DNA from: Helicobacter cetorum
Lineage (GTDB): Bacteria; Campylobacterota; Campylobacteria; Campylobacterales; Helicobacteraceae
DNA: 64,000 bases
Direction of reading: 5' to 3'
Assembly: GCF_900198405.1 (NCBI RefSeq)
Contig: NZ_FZMR01000006.1
Span: forward strand, 1 to 64,000
The translations under genes were made by a program, and so were the position numbers. Every line of letters starts with the position of its first letter. Within the stretch, counting starts at the first letter, position 1. This document shows positions 37,892-46,542 of the stretch, in pieces. The notes under the pieces were generated by a model that saw nothing but the letters and a program-made list of their open reading frames with translations, searched no databases and was not told the DNA's origin.

Positions 37892-40478
37892 ATATACCCT
37901 TTTTGGGCCCGCTTTTACCGCAACAATGCTTGTATTTTTGTCCACTACCACAAGTGCATAAATCATTTCTTGAGGGGGTTTTAGCAAAAGTTTTTATAGG
38001 CACAACCAAATCTTCATCAATACTTTCTTGGTGTTGATAAGCTATTTGTTCTTGTTCTCTTTCTTCACTAAAATGGTCTAAATAACGCTCTGCATTATTA
38101 GAATCTTCTTCATTTTCAAATTGAATCTTAGAAAAGGTTTTAATCGCCTCCATTTTAATGTTTTCAATGAGTTCTAAGAATAGATTGTAACTCTCTTTTT
38201 TGTATTCTACAAGGGGGTCTTTTTGGTTATAGCCCCTTAAATTAATGCCGGTTTTGAGATTATCCATAGTATAGAGATGTTCTCGCCATGCGTTATCTAA
38301 AATCTGTAGATACACAATGCGTTCAATCCTACTTCGTTGTTCGCTATCTATTGATTTCATTTTATTTTCATAATCGCTCTTTAGTTTTTCAGCAACAAAG
38401 CTTTCAATATTGCTAGCTTGTTCTAAATCTTGCAATTCAATTTCGGCATTAAAATCTTCTTTTAAAATATTTTTAAGCCCTAAAAGTTCATCTTTAGATA
38501 AATTTTGATTATCAAAGGCTTTGATTTTAGAAAAGATTTGATTGAGTGCGTATTCTCTGTTTTCGGCAATTTTGGCTCTAATATCATAATTAACATCAAG
38601 CAATTCATCTCTAAATTTATACACGCTTTTGCGTTGTTCATTGGCTACATCATCGTATTCTAACAAATGCTTTCGGCTTTCAAAATGCAAATTTTCAACC
38701 TTTTTTTGTGCGTTTTCTACCGCTCTTGTTACAAGCTTTGATTCAATATGTTCGCCATCTTTTAGCCCTAATTTTTCCATAACCCCCTTAATCCTATCGC
38801 TTCCAAAAATGCGTAACAAATTATCTTCTAAACTCAAATAGAATTGACTAACTCCCGGGTCTCCTTGTCTTCCACTTCGTCCCCTTAATTGATTGTCAAT
38901 TCTTCTGCTCTCATGCCTTTCGGTGCCAATGATATACAATCCGCCAAGTTCTTTAATCTCATCAGTGAGTTTAATATCAACTCCCCTTCCTGCCATATTA
39001 GTCGCAATAGTAACCGCCCCCTTAAGCCCAGCGTCTTTGATGATTTCAGCCTCTTTGGTGTGCTGTTTAGCGTTTAAAACGGTATGTGGGATTCGCTCTT
39101 TTTTAAGTAGGGCATGTAAGGTTTCACTCTTTTCAATGCTTGCTGTGCCAACTAATACCGGCTGACCCTTAGCGTGTAATTCTTTAATCTTAAGAATCAC
39201 TGCATCAAATTTTTCTTTCTCACTCTTATAGATTAAATCATTCAAATCTTTGCGTTTAATCACTAGGTTTGTAGGAATAGACACCACTTCTAAATTGTAG
39301 ATTTCTAAAAATTCTGTAGCTTCTGTTTGAGCGGTGCCTGTCATGCCAGCAAGCTTAGAATACATTCTAAAATAATTTTGGAAAGTTATATCTGCTAGGG
39401 TTTGACTCTCTTCTTTAATGCTCACGCCTTCTTTAGCTTCTAAAGCTTGGTGTAAGCCTTCACTAAATCGTCTTCCTTCACTTAAACGCCCTGTAAATTC
39501 ATCTACAATCACCACTTCATTATTGGCTACAATGTAATCTTTATCTATAAAAAAGAGATAATTCGCTTTTAAGGCTTGGTCTAAATGGTGCGATAAGGCG
39601 GCGTTTTCAATCTTGTATAAATTATCCACTTCAAAGAGATTTTCAGCTTTTTTGATGCCTTCTTCAGTAATCATAATCGTGCGATTTTTTTCATCTATGG
39701 TGAAATCAACTTCAGCTTGCATGTTTTTAGCGACTTCATCAGCCTTGTTATAATTCTCCATGCGTTTATCCACAGGCCCTGAGATGATTAAAGGGGTTCT
39801 TGCCTCATCAATTAAAATAGAATCCACCTCATCAACAATGGCAAACGCATGAGATTTTTGCACTTTATGTTCTAAAGAATACTTCATATTATCTCTTAGA
39901 TAGTCAAAGCCAAATTCGTTATTAGTGCCATAAACAATGTCTTTAGAATAAATATCTAAGCGTTCGTCATCATCTCGCACATCAGCAGTAATTGTGCCTA
40001 CACTATAGCCTAAGAAATTATATAAAGGCTCCATTTCTTTAGAGTCTCTATGAGCTAGGTAATCATTCACAGTTACTACATGCACGCTTTCACCTTTAAG
40101 AGCGTTTAAAGCTACTGCTAGAGTGGCTACTAGAGTCTTGCCTTCGCCAGTTTTCATTTCAGCGATTTTGCCATCATTTAAAACCATGCCTCCAATGAGT
40201 TGCACATCAAAATGACGCATATTTAAAATTCTTTTACTCGCCTCTCTAGTGATAGCAAAACTTTCAGGTAATACTTCTAAAAGGGTTTTTTCTTGCAAAT
40301 CTTTTTCTACAGATTGCACACGCTTTTTTAACTCTTCAAAAGCCTCTTGAAGTTCAACATCATTCATCTTTTCATAAGTAGGCTCTAATTCGTTGATAGC
40401 TAGGACTTTTTTTTTGTATTTTTTTACCCACCTATCATTTTTAGTTCCAATGACTTTTCCAATTAATTTTTTTAGCAC
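37881..40478 (-). CDS. secA: Protein translocase ATPase SecA
   Basis: 865 residues from GTG at 40478 (AAGGA five bases upstream), matching the H. pylori SecA N-terminus ([16 protein letters not shown]) and length; the frame extends upstream without a better start. SecA drives proteins through SecYEG. Walker A is MKTGEGKTL, the DEAD-like box [16 protein letters not shown], and [12 protein letters not shown] a helicase motif. The C-terminus carries the zinc-binding [14 protein letters not shown] that contacts SecB or phospholipids. lolC overlaps its end. Confidence 0.97.
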   Translation of the reverse strand: MLKKLIGKVIGTKNDRWVKKYKKKVLAINELEPTYEKMNDVELQEAFEELKKRVQSVEKDLQEKTLLEVLPESFAITREASKRILNMRHFDVQLIGGMVLNDGKIAEMKTGEGKTLVATLAVALNALKGESVHVVTVNDYLAHRDSKEMEPLYNFLGYSVGTITADVRDDDERLDIYSKDIVYGTNNEFGFDYLRDNMKYSLEHKVQKSHAFAIVDEVDSILIDEARTPLIISGPVDKRMENYNKADEVAKNMQAEVDFTIDEKNRTIMITEEGIKKAENLFEVDNLYKIENAALSHHLDQALKANYLFFIDKDYIVANNEVVIVDEFTGRLSEGRRFSEGLHQALEAKEGVSIKEESQTLADITFQNYFRMYSKLAGMTGTAQTEATEFLEIYNLEVVSIPTNLVIKRKDLNDLIYKSEKEKFDAVILKIKELHAKGQPVLVGTASIEKSETLHALLKKERIPHTVLNAKQHTKEAEIIKDAGLKGAVTIATNMAGRGVDIKLTDEIKELGGLYIIGTERHESRRIDNQLRGRSGRQGDPGVSQFYLSLEDNLLRIFGSDRIKGVMEKLGLKDGEHIESKLVTRAVENAQKKVENLHFESRKHLLEYDDVANEQRKSVYKFRDELLDVNYDIRAKIAENREYALNQIFSKIKAFDNQNLSKDELLGLKNILKEDFNAEIELQDLEQASNIESFVAEKLKSDYENKMKSIDSEQRSRIERIVYLQILDNAWREHLYTMDNLKTGINLRGYNQKDPLVEYKKESYNLFLELIENIKMEAIKTFSKIQFENEEDSNNAERYLDHFSEEREQEQIAYQHQESIDEDLVVPIKTFAKTPSRNDLCTCGSGQKYKHCCGKSGPKKGIFAK

Positions 40479-40616
40479 AACAATCCTTAAGATTAGCGCT
40501 CTTACAATCATAAAAGCGTCAGTTTTTGCTAAGATTTTATCATGCTTATAATAAAAGTCTTGTAAAATGACTTATTTTATTGGCTAAAAACATAAATTTT
40601 TAAAGGTTTTATTTGC

Positions 40617-41177
40617 ATGAGAACATTTTTTTTAAAAATCTTGCTTGTTTTAAGCTTTGGCAATTCTTTTATTTATGCTAACCCCTCTTTAAACATTTCA
40701 AAAGAAGAAAAGGTTTTAGAAAGTTTAGAGAGTTTTAGCGCGAATTTTAAGCAAGTTTTAAAAAATGAACGCCCCTTAGTTTATTATGGGGCTTTAAAGG
40801 CTAAAGCTCCTAATCTAGCTTTATGGATTTATAATAAGCCTTTAAAAAAAGAAATTTATATGAACGCTAAAGAAGTGGTTATTTATGAGCCTAACTTATT
40901 TCAAGCAACTATCACTAAACTGCAAGATAAGACCGATTTTTTCACTATTCTTAAGCAATTAAAAAAACAAGCCGACGGCTCATTTAAAACGACTATTAAT
41001 AAGACTACTTATCGTTTGGTTTTTAAGGATAGTAAGCCCGCTCTTTTGGAATTTAAAGATGAAATGAATAATTTGGTAACTATCACTTTTTCTCAAGTAG
41101 AAATTAATCCTAAAATTTCTAATGAAGTCTTTGTGTTTAACCCTAAAGATAAAAATATTGATATAGTGCGTCAGTGA
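40617..41177 (+). CDS. lolA: LolA, periplasmic lipoprotein carrier
   Basis: 186 residues with a cleavable signal (FFLKILLVLSFGNSFIYA). LolA ferries lipoproteins from LolCDE to the outer membrane. The body shows the LolA pattern of an incomplete beta-barrel: ESFSANFKQVLKNERPLVYYGALKAKAPNLALWIYN, then KEVVIYEPNLFQATITKL, with many aromatic and aliphatic strands. Divergent from secA-lolC, with which it shares a 138-base gap. The three envelope genes keep the H. pylori order. Confidence 0.88.
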   Translation: MRTFFLKILLVLSFGNSFIYANPSLNISKEEKVLESLESFSANFKQVLKNERPLVYYGALKAKAPNLALWIYNKPLKKEIYMNAKEVVIYEPNLFQATITKLQDKTDFFTILKQLKKQADGSFKTTINKTTYRLVFKDSKPALLEFKDEMNNLVTITFSQVEINPKISNEVFVFNPKDKNIDIVRQ

Positions 41178-41240
41178 TTTAAACTCTTTATTAGAAAAAA
41201 TTAGTTAGAATAACGAGGTTTTTATGTAATTTGTATTAGT

Positions 41241-41622
41241 GGGGCTGACTTGGATTTCGACAAGATTCTTGTTGCATAGATGGCATGCCAAGTGCTACTT
41301 GTAAAACAGCAACAAAAATAACTGTAAACAATACAAATTACGCTCCAGCTTACGCTAAAGTTGCGTAAGTTAACCTCCATTTGGAGCTGGACTGATTAGA
41401 ATTTCTAGTGTTTTAATCACTCCATAACCCTAACTAGATGCTTTTAAAAGGTGGTTCGCCTTTTAAACTAAGATTAAAGAACCCTTGAATTAGCTTAAGG
41501 TTTTAGAAAGTTGAGCCAAAGCTAACTTTAAGGTTAAAAATCAATCAGCTTTCTAAGCATGTAGAAATTTGTGTTTAGGACAAGATTTTTGGACTGGGGT
41601 TCGATTCCCCACAGCTCCACCA
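41241..41622 (+). ncRNA. ssrA: tmRNA (ssrA)
   Basis: The tRNA-like ends are GGGGCTGACTTGGATTTCGA at the 5' end and GGTTCGATTCCCCACAGCTC plus encoded CCA at the 3' end; the acceptor halves pair. tmRNA rescues stalled ribosomes and adds a degradation tag. The tag frame runs from GTA at 41324 to TAA at 41366-41368 and reads VNNTNYAPAYAKVA after the alanine charged on tmRNA. The H. pylori tag as I recall it is VNNTDYAPAYAKAA, so two positions differ, one being the penultimate residue. A possible -10 box TAGAAT is at 41206-41211. Confidence 0.96.
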
Positions 41623-41680
41623 TTTAAAAATGATAAAGTTTCATAGCATATTTTCACAAACATACTTTTAAGGAATACAG

Positions 41681-42199
41681 ATGCATAAAATTCTCTCTTC
41701 TTTTGCTTTATTACTCTCTTTTTTTGTCAGCTCTTTAATAGCCATAGATGTAGATGAGCTTTCTGAGGCAGAGGCAAACAGCGTTAAATTGAGCGATAAA
41801 TTGGTAAGTTTGAGCGATAAGCTTTTAGAAAAGGCGGTTGATAGAGGGCAAAATGCAAAACAGCTTGAGGAGCTTAACGCTTTACATGAAAAAATCAAGC
41901 ATTTGCGCCTATCTTTAGAGCCTAAGCCCAAAGATAAAAAGAATAACCCTAATCTACAAGACCATGAAAGCCCTGAAGTCATTGAGATTGGAGAGACCAT
42001 TAAAAAAGCTTTAGGAAGTCCCATAGACCCATCAAGTGCGTTAGAGATTGCTACTCAAATTGACAAACAGCTAGATTCTTATAAACAAGCTGATATTGAC
42101 ATCAAGCCTTTAAAAGAAGTGCTTTCTCAGCTAGAAGAATCTTTAAGAAAATCTATCAGCTATCAAGAAAAATGGCTAGATTCTCAAAAACCCAATTAA
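41681..42199 (+). CDS. Secreted helical protein of unknown function
   Basis: 172 residues, AAGGA upstream. A signal peptide is clear (ILSSFALLLSFFVSSLIAID). The mature part is almost entirely charged helix with heptad-like Leu spacing (VKLSDKLVSLSDKLLEKAV, LKEVLSQLEESLRKSI) and a proline-rich polar linker around 85-105, so a periplasmic coiled-coil protein is likely. I do not recognise a domain. A gene of this kind lies next to lolA and tmRNA in H. pylori. It is the last intact chromosomal gene before the island. Confidence 0.7.
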   Translation: MHKILSSFALLLSFFVSSLIAIDVDELSEAEANSVKLSDKLVSLSDKLLEKAVDRGQNAKQLEELNALHEKIKHLRLSLEPKPKDKKNNPNLQDHESPEVIEIGETIKKALGSPIDPSSALEIATQIDKQLDSYKQADIDIKPLKEVLSQLEESLRKSISYQEKWLDSQKPN

Positions 42200-42254
42200 A
42201 AGAGATGTTTTACATGATATTTTGATGATTTTTAAATGATTTTAAGGAAAACGC

Positions 42255-42778
42255 ATGCAAGAAAACGCTAAACAACGCCTAGAAACTTTAAAAGAGCTTT
42301 TTGGAGAAATCTTTGATAAAGATAATGTTTTAAATGTAGAAAAATTAAAGAGTTTTTGTGATAGTAATGAAATAGCCATAAGCGATGAAAGCTATGGCTT
42401 GAATTTTAGCGGTAAAAATGTTGCTAGTAAATTAAAGGATTTAAAGCCTAGCACGATTATTTGCGCTGATAATAAGCATAATTTTTTAGATGAAAATAAA
42501 GAAAGTCAAAATATTCTTATTAAGGGCGATAATTTAGAAGTTTTAAGGCATTTAAAAAGGGCTTATAGCGAAAAAATCAAATGATTTACATTGATCCCCC
42601 TTATAATACAAATAACAAAGATTTTGTTTATAATGACACTAGAGCGTGGGATTTAGAAAGTTTATTAAAGCTAGGCATAGAAGAAAAAGAGGCTAATAGG
42701 GTGCTAGAATGGTCCAATAGGGGAGCCAATAGTCATAGTGCATGGCTATCTTTTATGTATCCTAGATTGTTTTTATAG
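42255..42778 (+). pseudogene. Type III restriction-modification methyltransferase (mod), 5' fragment with frameshift
   Basis: The first frame (42255-42584) encodes the Mod N-terminus with NILIKGDNLEVLRHLKRAYS. It then shifts at an A6 run (42564-42571 region), and the second frame (42581-42778) continues as MIYIDPPYNTNNKDF, the catalytic DPPY motif of an N6-adenine methyltransferase, then HSAWLSFMYPRLFL. Homology stops abruptly at the TAG near 42778, and the remaining ~400 residues (target recognition) are not found downstream. No res gene is visible. This is the left junction of the mobile island. No methylation activity is expected. Confidence 0.9.
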
Positions 42779-42791
42779 ATGAAAATCAATT

Positions 42792-43203
42792 ATTTTTACT
42801 TAACTATCTAATATTTTTATTGCTAATAAAAAATTAAGTTTATAAGGATTATTAAAATCATTGATATTTTATAGAATTAGATTAAGTTATAGAACACTCT
42901 AAAAGATAATATAATTATAACTTATTATTATTATTCATTAAGAACATATTTAACAAGTAATTAAAATAGCTAAATTCTATTTAATACTGATAAAATAACT
43001 AAGTATTATCTAGTTTTTATCCCCCTATTTAGCTTATAGCCTATGCTTAGGTGTGTGGACATATTCATTAGTATTTTCTAAGTTTTCGGTGTTATCTAAA
43101 TCATCGGTTTTGTCATCATAGGAGTTTGAATGTGTAGCTGTTTTAATTTGCTCTATTTTTTCTATCAAAAATTGTAGCCAGTAACATAAGGAGCAAATTC
43201 CAT
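42792..43203 (-). repeat. Inverted, internally deleted copy of the AbiE-type module and its 3' flank
   Basis: Read on the minus strand this starts ATGGAATTTGCTCC, like the first codons of the gene at 43759, then jumps at about 43170 to the end of the AbiEii gene (GATAGAAAAAATAGAGC, then CATTCAAACTCCTATGATGA) and continues through the flank (CTTAATGAATAATAA, TCTAATTCTATAAAAT) to about 42792. The intact counterpart lies at 43759-45049 in the opposite orientation. About 900 bases are missing at the internal junction. The copy ends close to the mod breakpoint, so it marks the element's left end. Confidence 0.85.
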
Positions 43204-43261
43204 GTTGATTTCAATCATTTAATCTTTACGCTGCTTTAAATAGCCATTTGTAAAACCTTAA

Positions 43262-43510
43262 TGTGAAAAAGAATTTTTAAATTCCTTTATTCAAGCTAAG
43301 CAAACAAACTCTCTACTAGAGTTTAATGAATTGAGAAAAAGGGATTTAACAGAAACATTGAGTGAGCTTTGCGAAGAAATTTTAACAGACAGCAATAACG
43401 CTCAAATCATTATAGATACAACCAAGTATTTGATTGGAATAGATGGTGGTTTATTTTTCACTAGCACCGCTCCATTGATAACCCTTGAAGATTATGATGG
43501 TGTTTTTTAA
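43262..43510 (+). pseudogene. Remnant of an unrecognised gene
   Basis: An open frame without a start codon follows a stop at 43259-43261 and runs to TAA at 43508-43510. The visible part contains FLNSFIQAKQTNSLLEFNEL and later IIDTTKYLIGIDGGLFFTS, with clear coding character (Asp/Glu/Lys-rich and codon use like neighbours). The 5' end was probably lost when the inverted copy at 42792-43203 arrived. I do not recognise the family. Confidence 0.5.
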
Positions 43511-43522
43511 AAGAGAAAAACA

Positions 43523-43666
43523 ATGAAACAAGAATATCAGTGTGTTATCAATTTTAGTTTTCGGTGCGAACTTGAAAAACTATTAAAGACATTCAATGAA
43601 GAAGAACAAAAGAATCTTAATCATTCGCTTTGTTCTATAATGAAACATTTGCTAAGCAAGAAATAA
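43523..43666 (+). CDS. Small hypothetical protein, 47 residues
   Basis: ATG at 43523, 12 bases after the preceding remnant, to TAA at 43664-43666. The product MKQEYQCVINFSFRCELEKL is followed by a charged helix ending in KHLLSKK. The closeness to the preceding frame suggests a former two-gene unit. Not recognised; it could be part of the same decayed locus. Confidence 0.4.
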   Translation: MKQEYQCVINFSFRCELEKLLKTFNEEEQKNLNHSLCSIMKHLLSKK

Positions 43667-43758
43667 GCGTATTATAGCCAAACAATCATTATAGGTCAAA
43701 CCAAAACCAACACAAAATTTGCTAAACTAGAACAAATCAATATTAAGGGGAATGAATT

Positions 43759-44010
43759 ATGGAATTTGCTCCTATGTTACTAGCTACAATTAACAACTCA
43801 ATTAGCAATAAAAATAAGCATGTAAGCTTAGAGTATCTTATAGGGCTTTTTATGGATAAAAAAACGACTAATCTAAGCAATATTGACAAGTATATCATAG
43901 GCACAATTCAGCAAGAGGCACTAGAGCAAGAAATAGAATGGTTTTCACAAGATTATCATGTCCCTATGGAGAATATTAAGCATGTCCTTTCTATCAATCC
44001 CTATCAATGA
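43759..44010 (+). CDS. Putative antitoxin-side gene of an AbiE-like pair
   Basis: 83 residues, AAGGGG eight bases before the ATG. The product starts MEFAPMLLATINNSISN and is acidic and helical. It overlaps the nucleotidyltransferase gene by 29 bases, the usual layout of a toxin-antitoxin pair in which the small protein comes first. It is much shorter than classical AbiEi (with a winged-helix domain), so the antitoxin role is inferred from position only. Its first dozen codons also survive in the inverted copy at 43203. Confidence 0.55.
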   Translation: MEFAPMLLATINNSISNKNKHVSLEYLIGLFMDKKTTNLSNIDKYIIGTIQQEALEQEIEWFSQDYHVPMENIKHVLSINPYQ

Positions 44011-44806
44011 AAAAAGCCTTAGTTTTATCAAAAATAATTTTGTAGCTCAAATTCAAGCCTTAGAGCAATTTTACCCCATTATTAAGAGTGCTTTAAATTT
44101 GGGGCTTAATCCTAGTAGTATTAAGTTTGGCGGAGGCACAGCTTTGAGCATGTATTACTTCCAGCATAGATTAAGCTTTGATATTGATTTGTTTGTTAAT
44201 GACGCTCAATATTTAGGATTTTTTAGTCCTAAATTATGGATAGATGATTGCAATCATTTTGATAGTGCGAAATATATAGACCAACACAATCATATAGGCG
44301 TAACTAATAAAGACAACATTAAAATAGATGTTTTAGTGGATTATGCAAGTAATGAGGGATATGTAGATAATTCTAAAAAGATTTTTGCTTTTGATATTTA
44401 TATAGAAAGCCTAGAAAATATTATCGCTAAAAAGATTACTTTTAGAAAGACTGACAATAAAACAAGAGATATTTTTGATATGGCAGTGGCTCTACATAAT
44501 GACAATATTTTATTTGATAAACTTTTAGATACTCAAAAGATAAGCAAACAAGACCTACTAACTCTTCAAAATTCTTTGCAAGAGCTAGATAAAAAGCGTT
44601 ATAACATAGAAATAGATATGGTAGAACCTGTTTCACATTACAAAGACCTTTCTTTAAATGCTTATGATTTTTTAATAGAAAAAATAGAGCCAATTAAAAC
44701 AACTACGCATTCAAACTCATATGATGAAAACACCGACAATTTAGATAATACCGATAACTTAGAAAATACTAACGAATACACCCACACACCTAAGCGTAGG
44801 CGATAA
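43982..44806 (+). CDS. AbiEii/AbiGii-family nucleotidyltransferase (toxin-type)
   Basis: 274 residues from ATG at 43982 within the preceding gene; an upstream in-frame start at 43958 is less likely. The family motif is visible as IKFGGGTALSMYYFQHRLSFDIDLFV: the GGTA(L) turn and the D-x-D metal pair. A second catalytic-type segment NIKIDVLVDYA and the helical LENIIAKKITFRKTDNKTRDIFDMA follow, as in AbiEii. Such enzymes inactivate tRNA or other targets and abort phage growth. The C-terminal 35 residues are an odd repeat of Asp-Asn-Thr units (ENTDNLDNTDNLENTNE) ending in KRRR, unlike the family core. Confidence 0.82.
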   Translation: MSFLSIPINEKSLSFIKNNFVAQIQALEQFYPIIKSALNLGLNPSSIKFGGGTALSMYYFQHRLSFDIDLFVNDAQYLGFFSPKLWIDDCNHFDSAKYIDQHNHIGVTNKDNIKIDVLVDYASNEGYVDNSKKIFAFDIYIESLENIIAKKITFRKTDNKTRDIFDMAVALHNDNILFDKLLDTQKISKQDLLTLQNSLQELDKKRYNIEIDMVEPVSHYKDLSLNAYDFLIEKIEPIKTTTHSNSYDENTDNLDNTDNLENTNEYTHTPKRRR

Positions 44807-45113
44807 ATAATATCATTAAGAAAGTATTTGATAGTGTTTAGTTGTTTTTATCAGTATTGAATAGAATTTAGTTATTTGTATTGTTTGTTAAATATTTTCT
44901 TAATGAATAATAACAAGCGATAATTACATTATTTTTAGAGTGTTTTATAGCTTAAACTAATTCTATAAAATCTCAATGATTTTAATGACCTTTATAAAAC
45001 CTAATTATTTTTAATCAGCAATGAAACATTAAATAGTTAAATAAAAACTATCTAATATTATAGTATTTACATTAACTATATTAACTACATTAACTAATCA
45101 ATTTTTAACCCCC

Positions 45114-46181
45114 TTACTTCTTATTCTCTATCAAATTATCAAACACAAGAGCCACTTTCTTATTATGCTCTTGTGTGGTATGAATATAAATCTTAGTAGA
45201 TAATAAAGAGCTATGTCCTAACGCTCTTGAAGTTAAAACCAAGTCTTGGGTTTCTTGATAAATAAGAGTTGCAAAACTATGTCTAAATAGATGCAAACCT
45301 GTGCCATATTGCTTATAGTGTTTGTTTTGAGCTAGTTTAAAGATTAAGGGGATAAAATTATAGAGCGTTAAAGAATTTTGTGCTTTTTGCTTATCCTTTT
45401 TAAAAAGATATGCTCCATTAAAATATTTTAGTCTATAATCATCACTAAGCCAAACATTCAAGCTTGGTTCTAACAAACTCTTTTTAATATAAGCCTTTCT
45501 TTCTTTTCTACCTTTACCTTGAATTAAAATAGAGTAGTTTTGTTCTTCTACTTGAATGTGTTTTAACTCTATGTTTAACACTTCACACTTTCTAAGCCCC
45601 CCAAGTATCACAATGAGTAAAATACATTTATTGCGTTTTTCATGGCTAGTTGTGGGCTTATAGTCTAAAAGCGTTTTTAAGAATGCCTTTAAATCATTGT
45701 AGTTTAAATGTCTGGGTAAGCTTTCTTTAGTTTTAGCAAAGGCTAAATTCTTAAGTGTAAAATCAAAGCTATAATGCTTTTTCCTATCCAAGTAATCAAA
45801 AAATTGCCTTAAATACATCACATACTTAGCCATAGAGCTAGGCTTTCTATTTTGAGCGAGTTCAAAAAGAAAGTTAATGACTTGTTCTTCGCTAAGTGTT
45901 CTAAAGCTTCTTAATTTGAGATTATCTCTAAAGTATTCAAAGAATAAAAACAAGCCTTGCATCATTATGGTGTGTTTGATACCTTGATTGTAAAGAATAT
46001 GACAGAGTGATTTGAGTTGCTCTATGTTATGGCATTTTAAGATTTTATCTTGTGTGTCTAATATCAAAGCCATATCATTCACATCTTGAATAGGCGTGAA
46101 GTTTTTAACCTTAGTATATAAAAAGGCTTTGAGATTGTCAAAGAATTCTCTTTGAGATTTGGTGAGTTTGTTATATGGCAT
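45114..46181 (-). CDS. xerT: XerT-like tyrosine recombinase of a plasticity-zone element
   Basis: 355 residues. An N-terminal SAM-like core-binding domain (~85-160, with LSEEQVINFLFELAQNRKPSSMAKYVMYLRQFFDYL) precedes the catalytic domain. Catalytic residues: Arg in VILGGLRKCEVLNIELK, the Lys region QGKGRKERKAYI, HxxR in LHLFRHSFATL, and the second His plus Tyr nucleophile in LGHSSLLSTKIYIHTT. In H. pylori the XerT recombinases mobilise TnPZ/ICE plasticity-zone elements; length and sequence style fit. The gene reads towards the AbiE repeat. All catalytic residues are intact, so this part of the island could still act. Confidence 0.88.
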   Translation of the reverse strand: MPYNKLTKSQREFFDNLKAFLYTKVKNFTPIQDVNDMALILDTQDKILKCHNIEQLKSLCHILYNQGIKHTIMMQGLFLFFEYFRDNLKLRSFRTLSEEQVINFLFELAQNRKPSSMAKYVMYLRQFFDYLDRKKHYSFDFTLKNLAFAKTKESLPRHLNYNDLKAFLKTLLDYKPTTSHEKRNKCILLIVILGGLRKCEVLNIELKHIQVEEQNYSILIQGKGRKERKAYIKKSLLEPSLNVWLSDDYRLKYFNGAYLFKKDKQKAQNSLTLYNFIPLIFKLAQNKHYKQYGTGLHLFRHSFATLIYQETQDLVLTSRALGHSSLLSTKIYIHTTQEHNKKVALVFDNLIENKK

Positions 46182-46260
46182 ATTGCTCCCTTATTAAAAT
46201 GTAAAAATAAATCTTAAAGAATGAGAGTTTTATGTTTTTTTAGTTCGTTAGGTTTTAAAA

Positions 46261-46542
46261 GCGGTATTTTAAAAATTCCGCATTATCCATTAGAGATTAC
46301 TAAGTTCCGCTTTTAAATCTTAGTTTTTAAAAAGTTCCGCATTCACTAAAGCATAAAAGCAGAAATTCCGCCCCCTTAAAAAGCAAATAATCAAATACAT
46401 GGTTATTTGTATTACCTACTAAATATAAAAATTGAATTTAGCAACTATTAAATAGCTCTTGAAAGTTAGCTTTAAGCACTTTTTAAGATTAAGAAGTGCG
46501 TGTTTATGGGTATTAGAGATAAAAGCGGAACTTAAGTTCCGC
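46261..46542. repeat. Cluster of TTCCGC boxes and one 18-bp palindrome upstream of xerT
   Basis: The box (A)(G/A)TTCCGC occurs at 46274-46281, 46303-46310, 46333-46340 and 46364-46371, with an inverted GCGG at 46261. Further out, 46525-46542 is the perfect palindrome GCGGAACTTAAGTTCCGC. Spacing of the direct boxes is about 29-31 bases (roughly three helical turns). The cluster begins 80 bases upstream of the xerT start. A binding site for the recombinase, a repressor or a replication/partition protein is the natural reading; which one is unknown. Confidence 0.75.

Larger units (their letters stand above)
43759..45049 (+). repeat. Intact arm of the AbiE inverted repeat, including a 240-bp non-coding flank
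   Basis: Matches the reverse complement of 42792-43203 at its two ends: the first ~35 bases, and from about 44680 to 45049. The conserved flank 44807-45049 contains CTTAATGAATAATAAC and TCTAATTCTATAAAATCTCA and ends at TAGTTAAATAAAAA, after which similarity is lost. It carries no gene, so conservation there points to a recombination or element-end function. xerT ends only 65 bases further on. Confidence 0.8.

Noticed and set aside
38629-39165. Plus-strand frames inside secA
   Set aside because: Shadows of a highly conserved gene; no family features.
40479-40511. Longer N-terminus for SecA
   Set aside because: GTG at 40478 has AAGGA at the right distance and gives the known 865-residue length.
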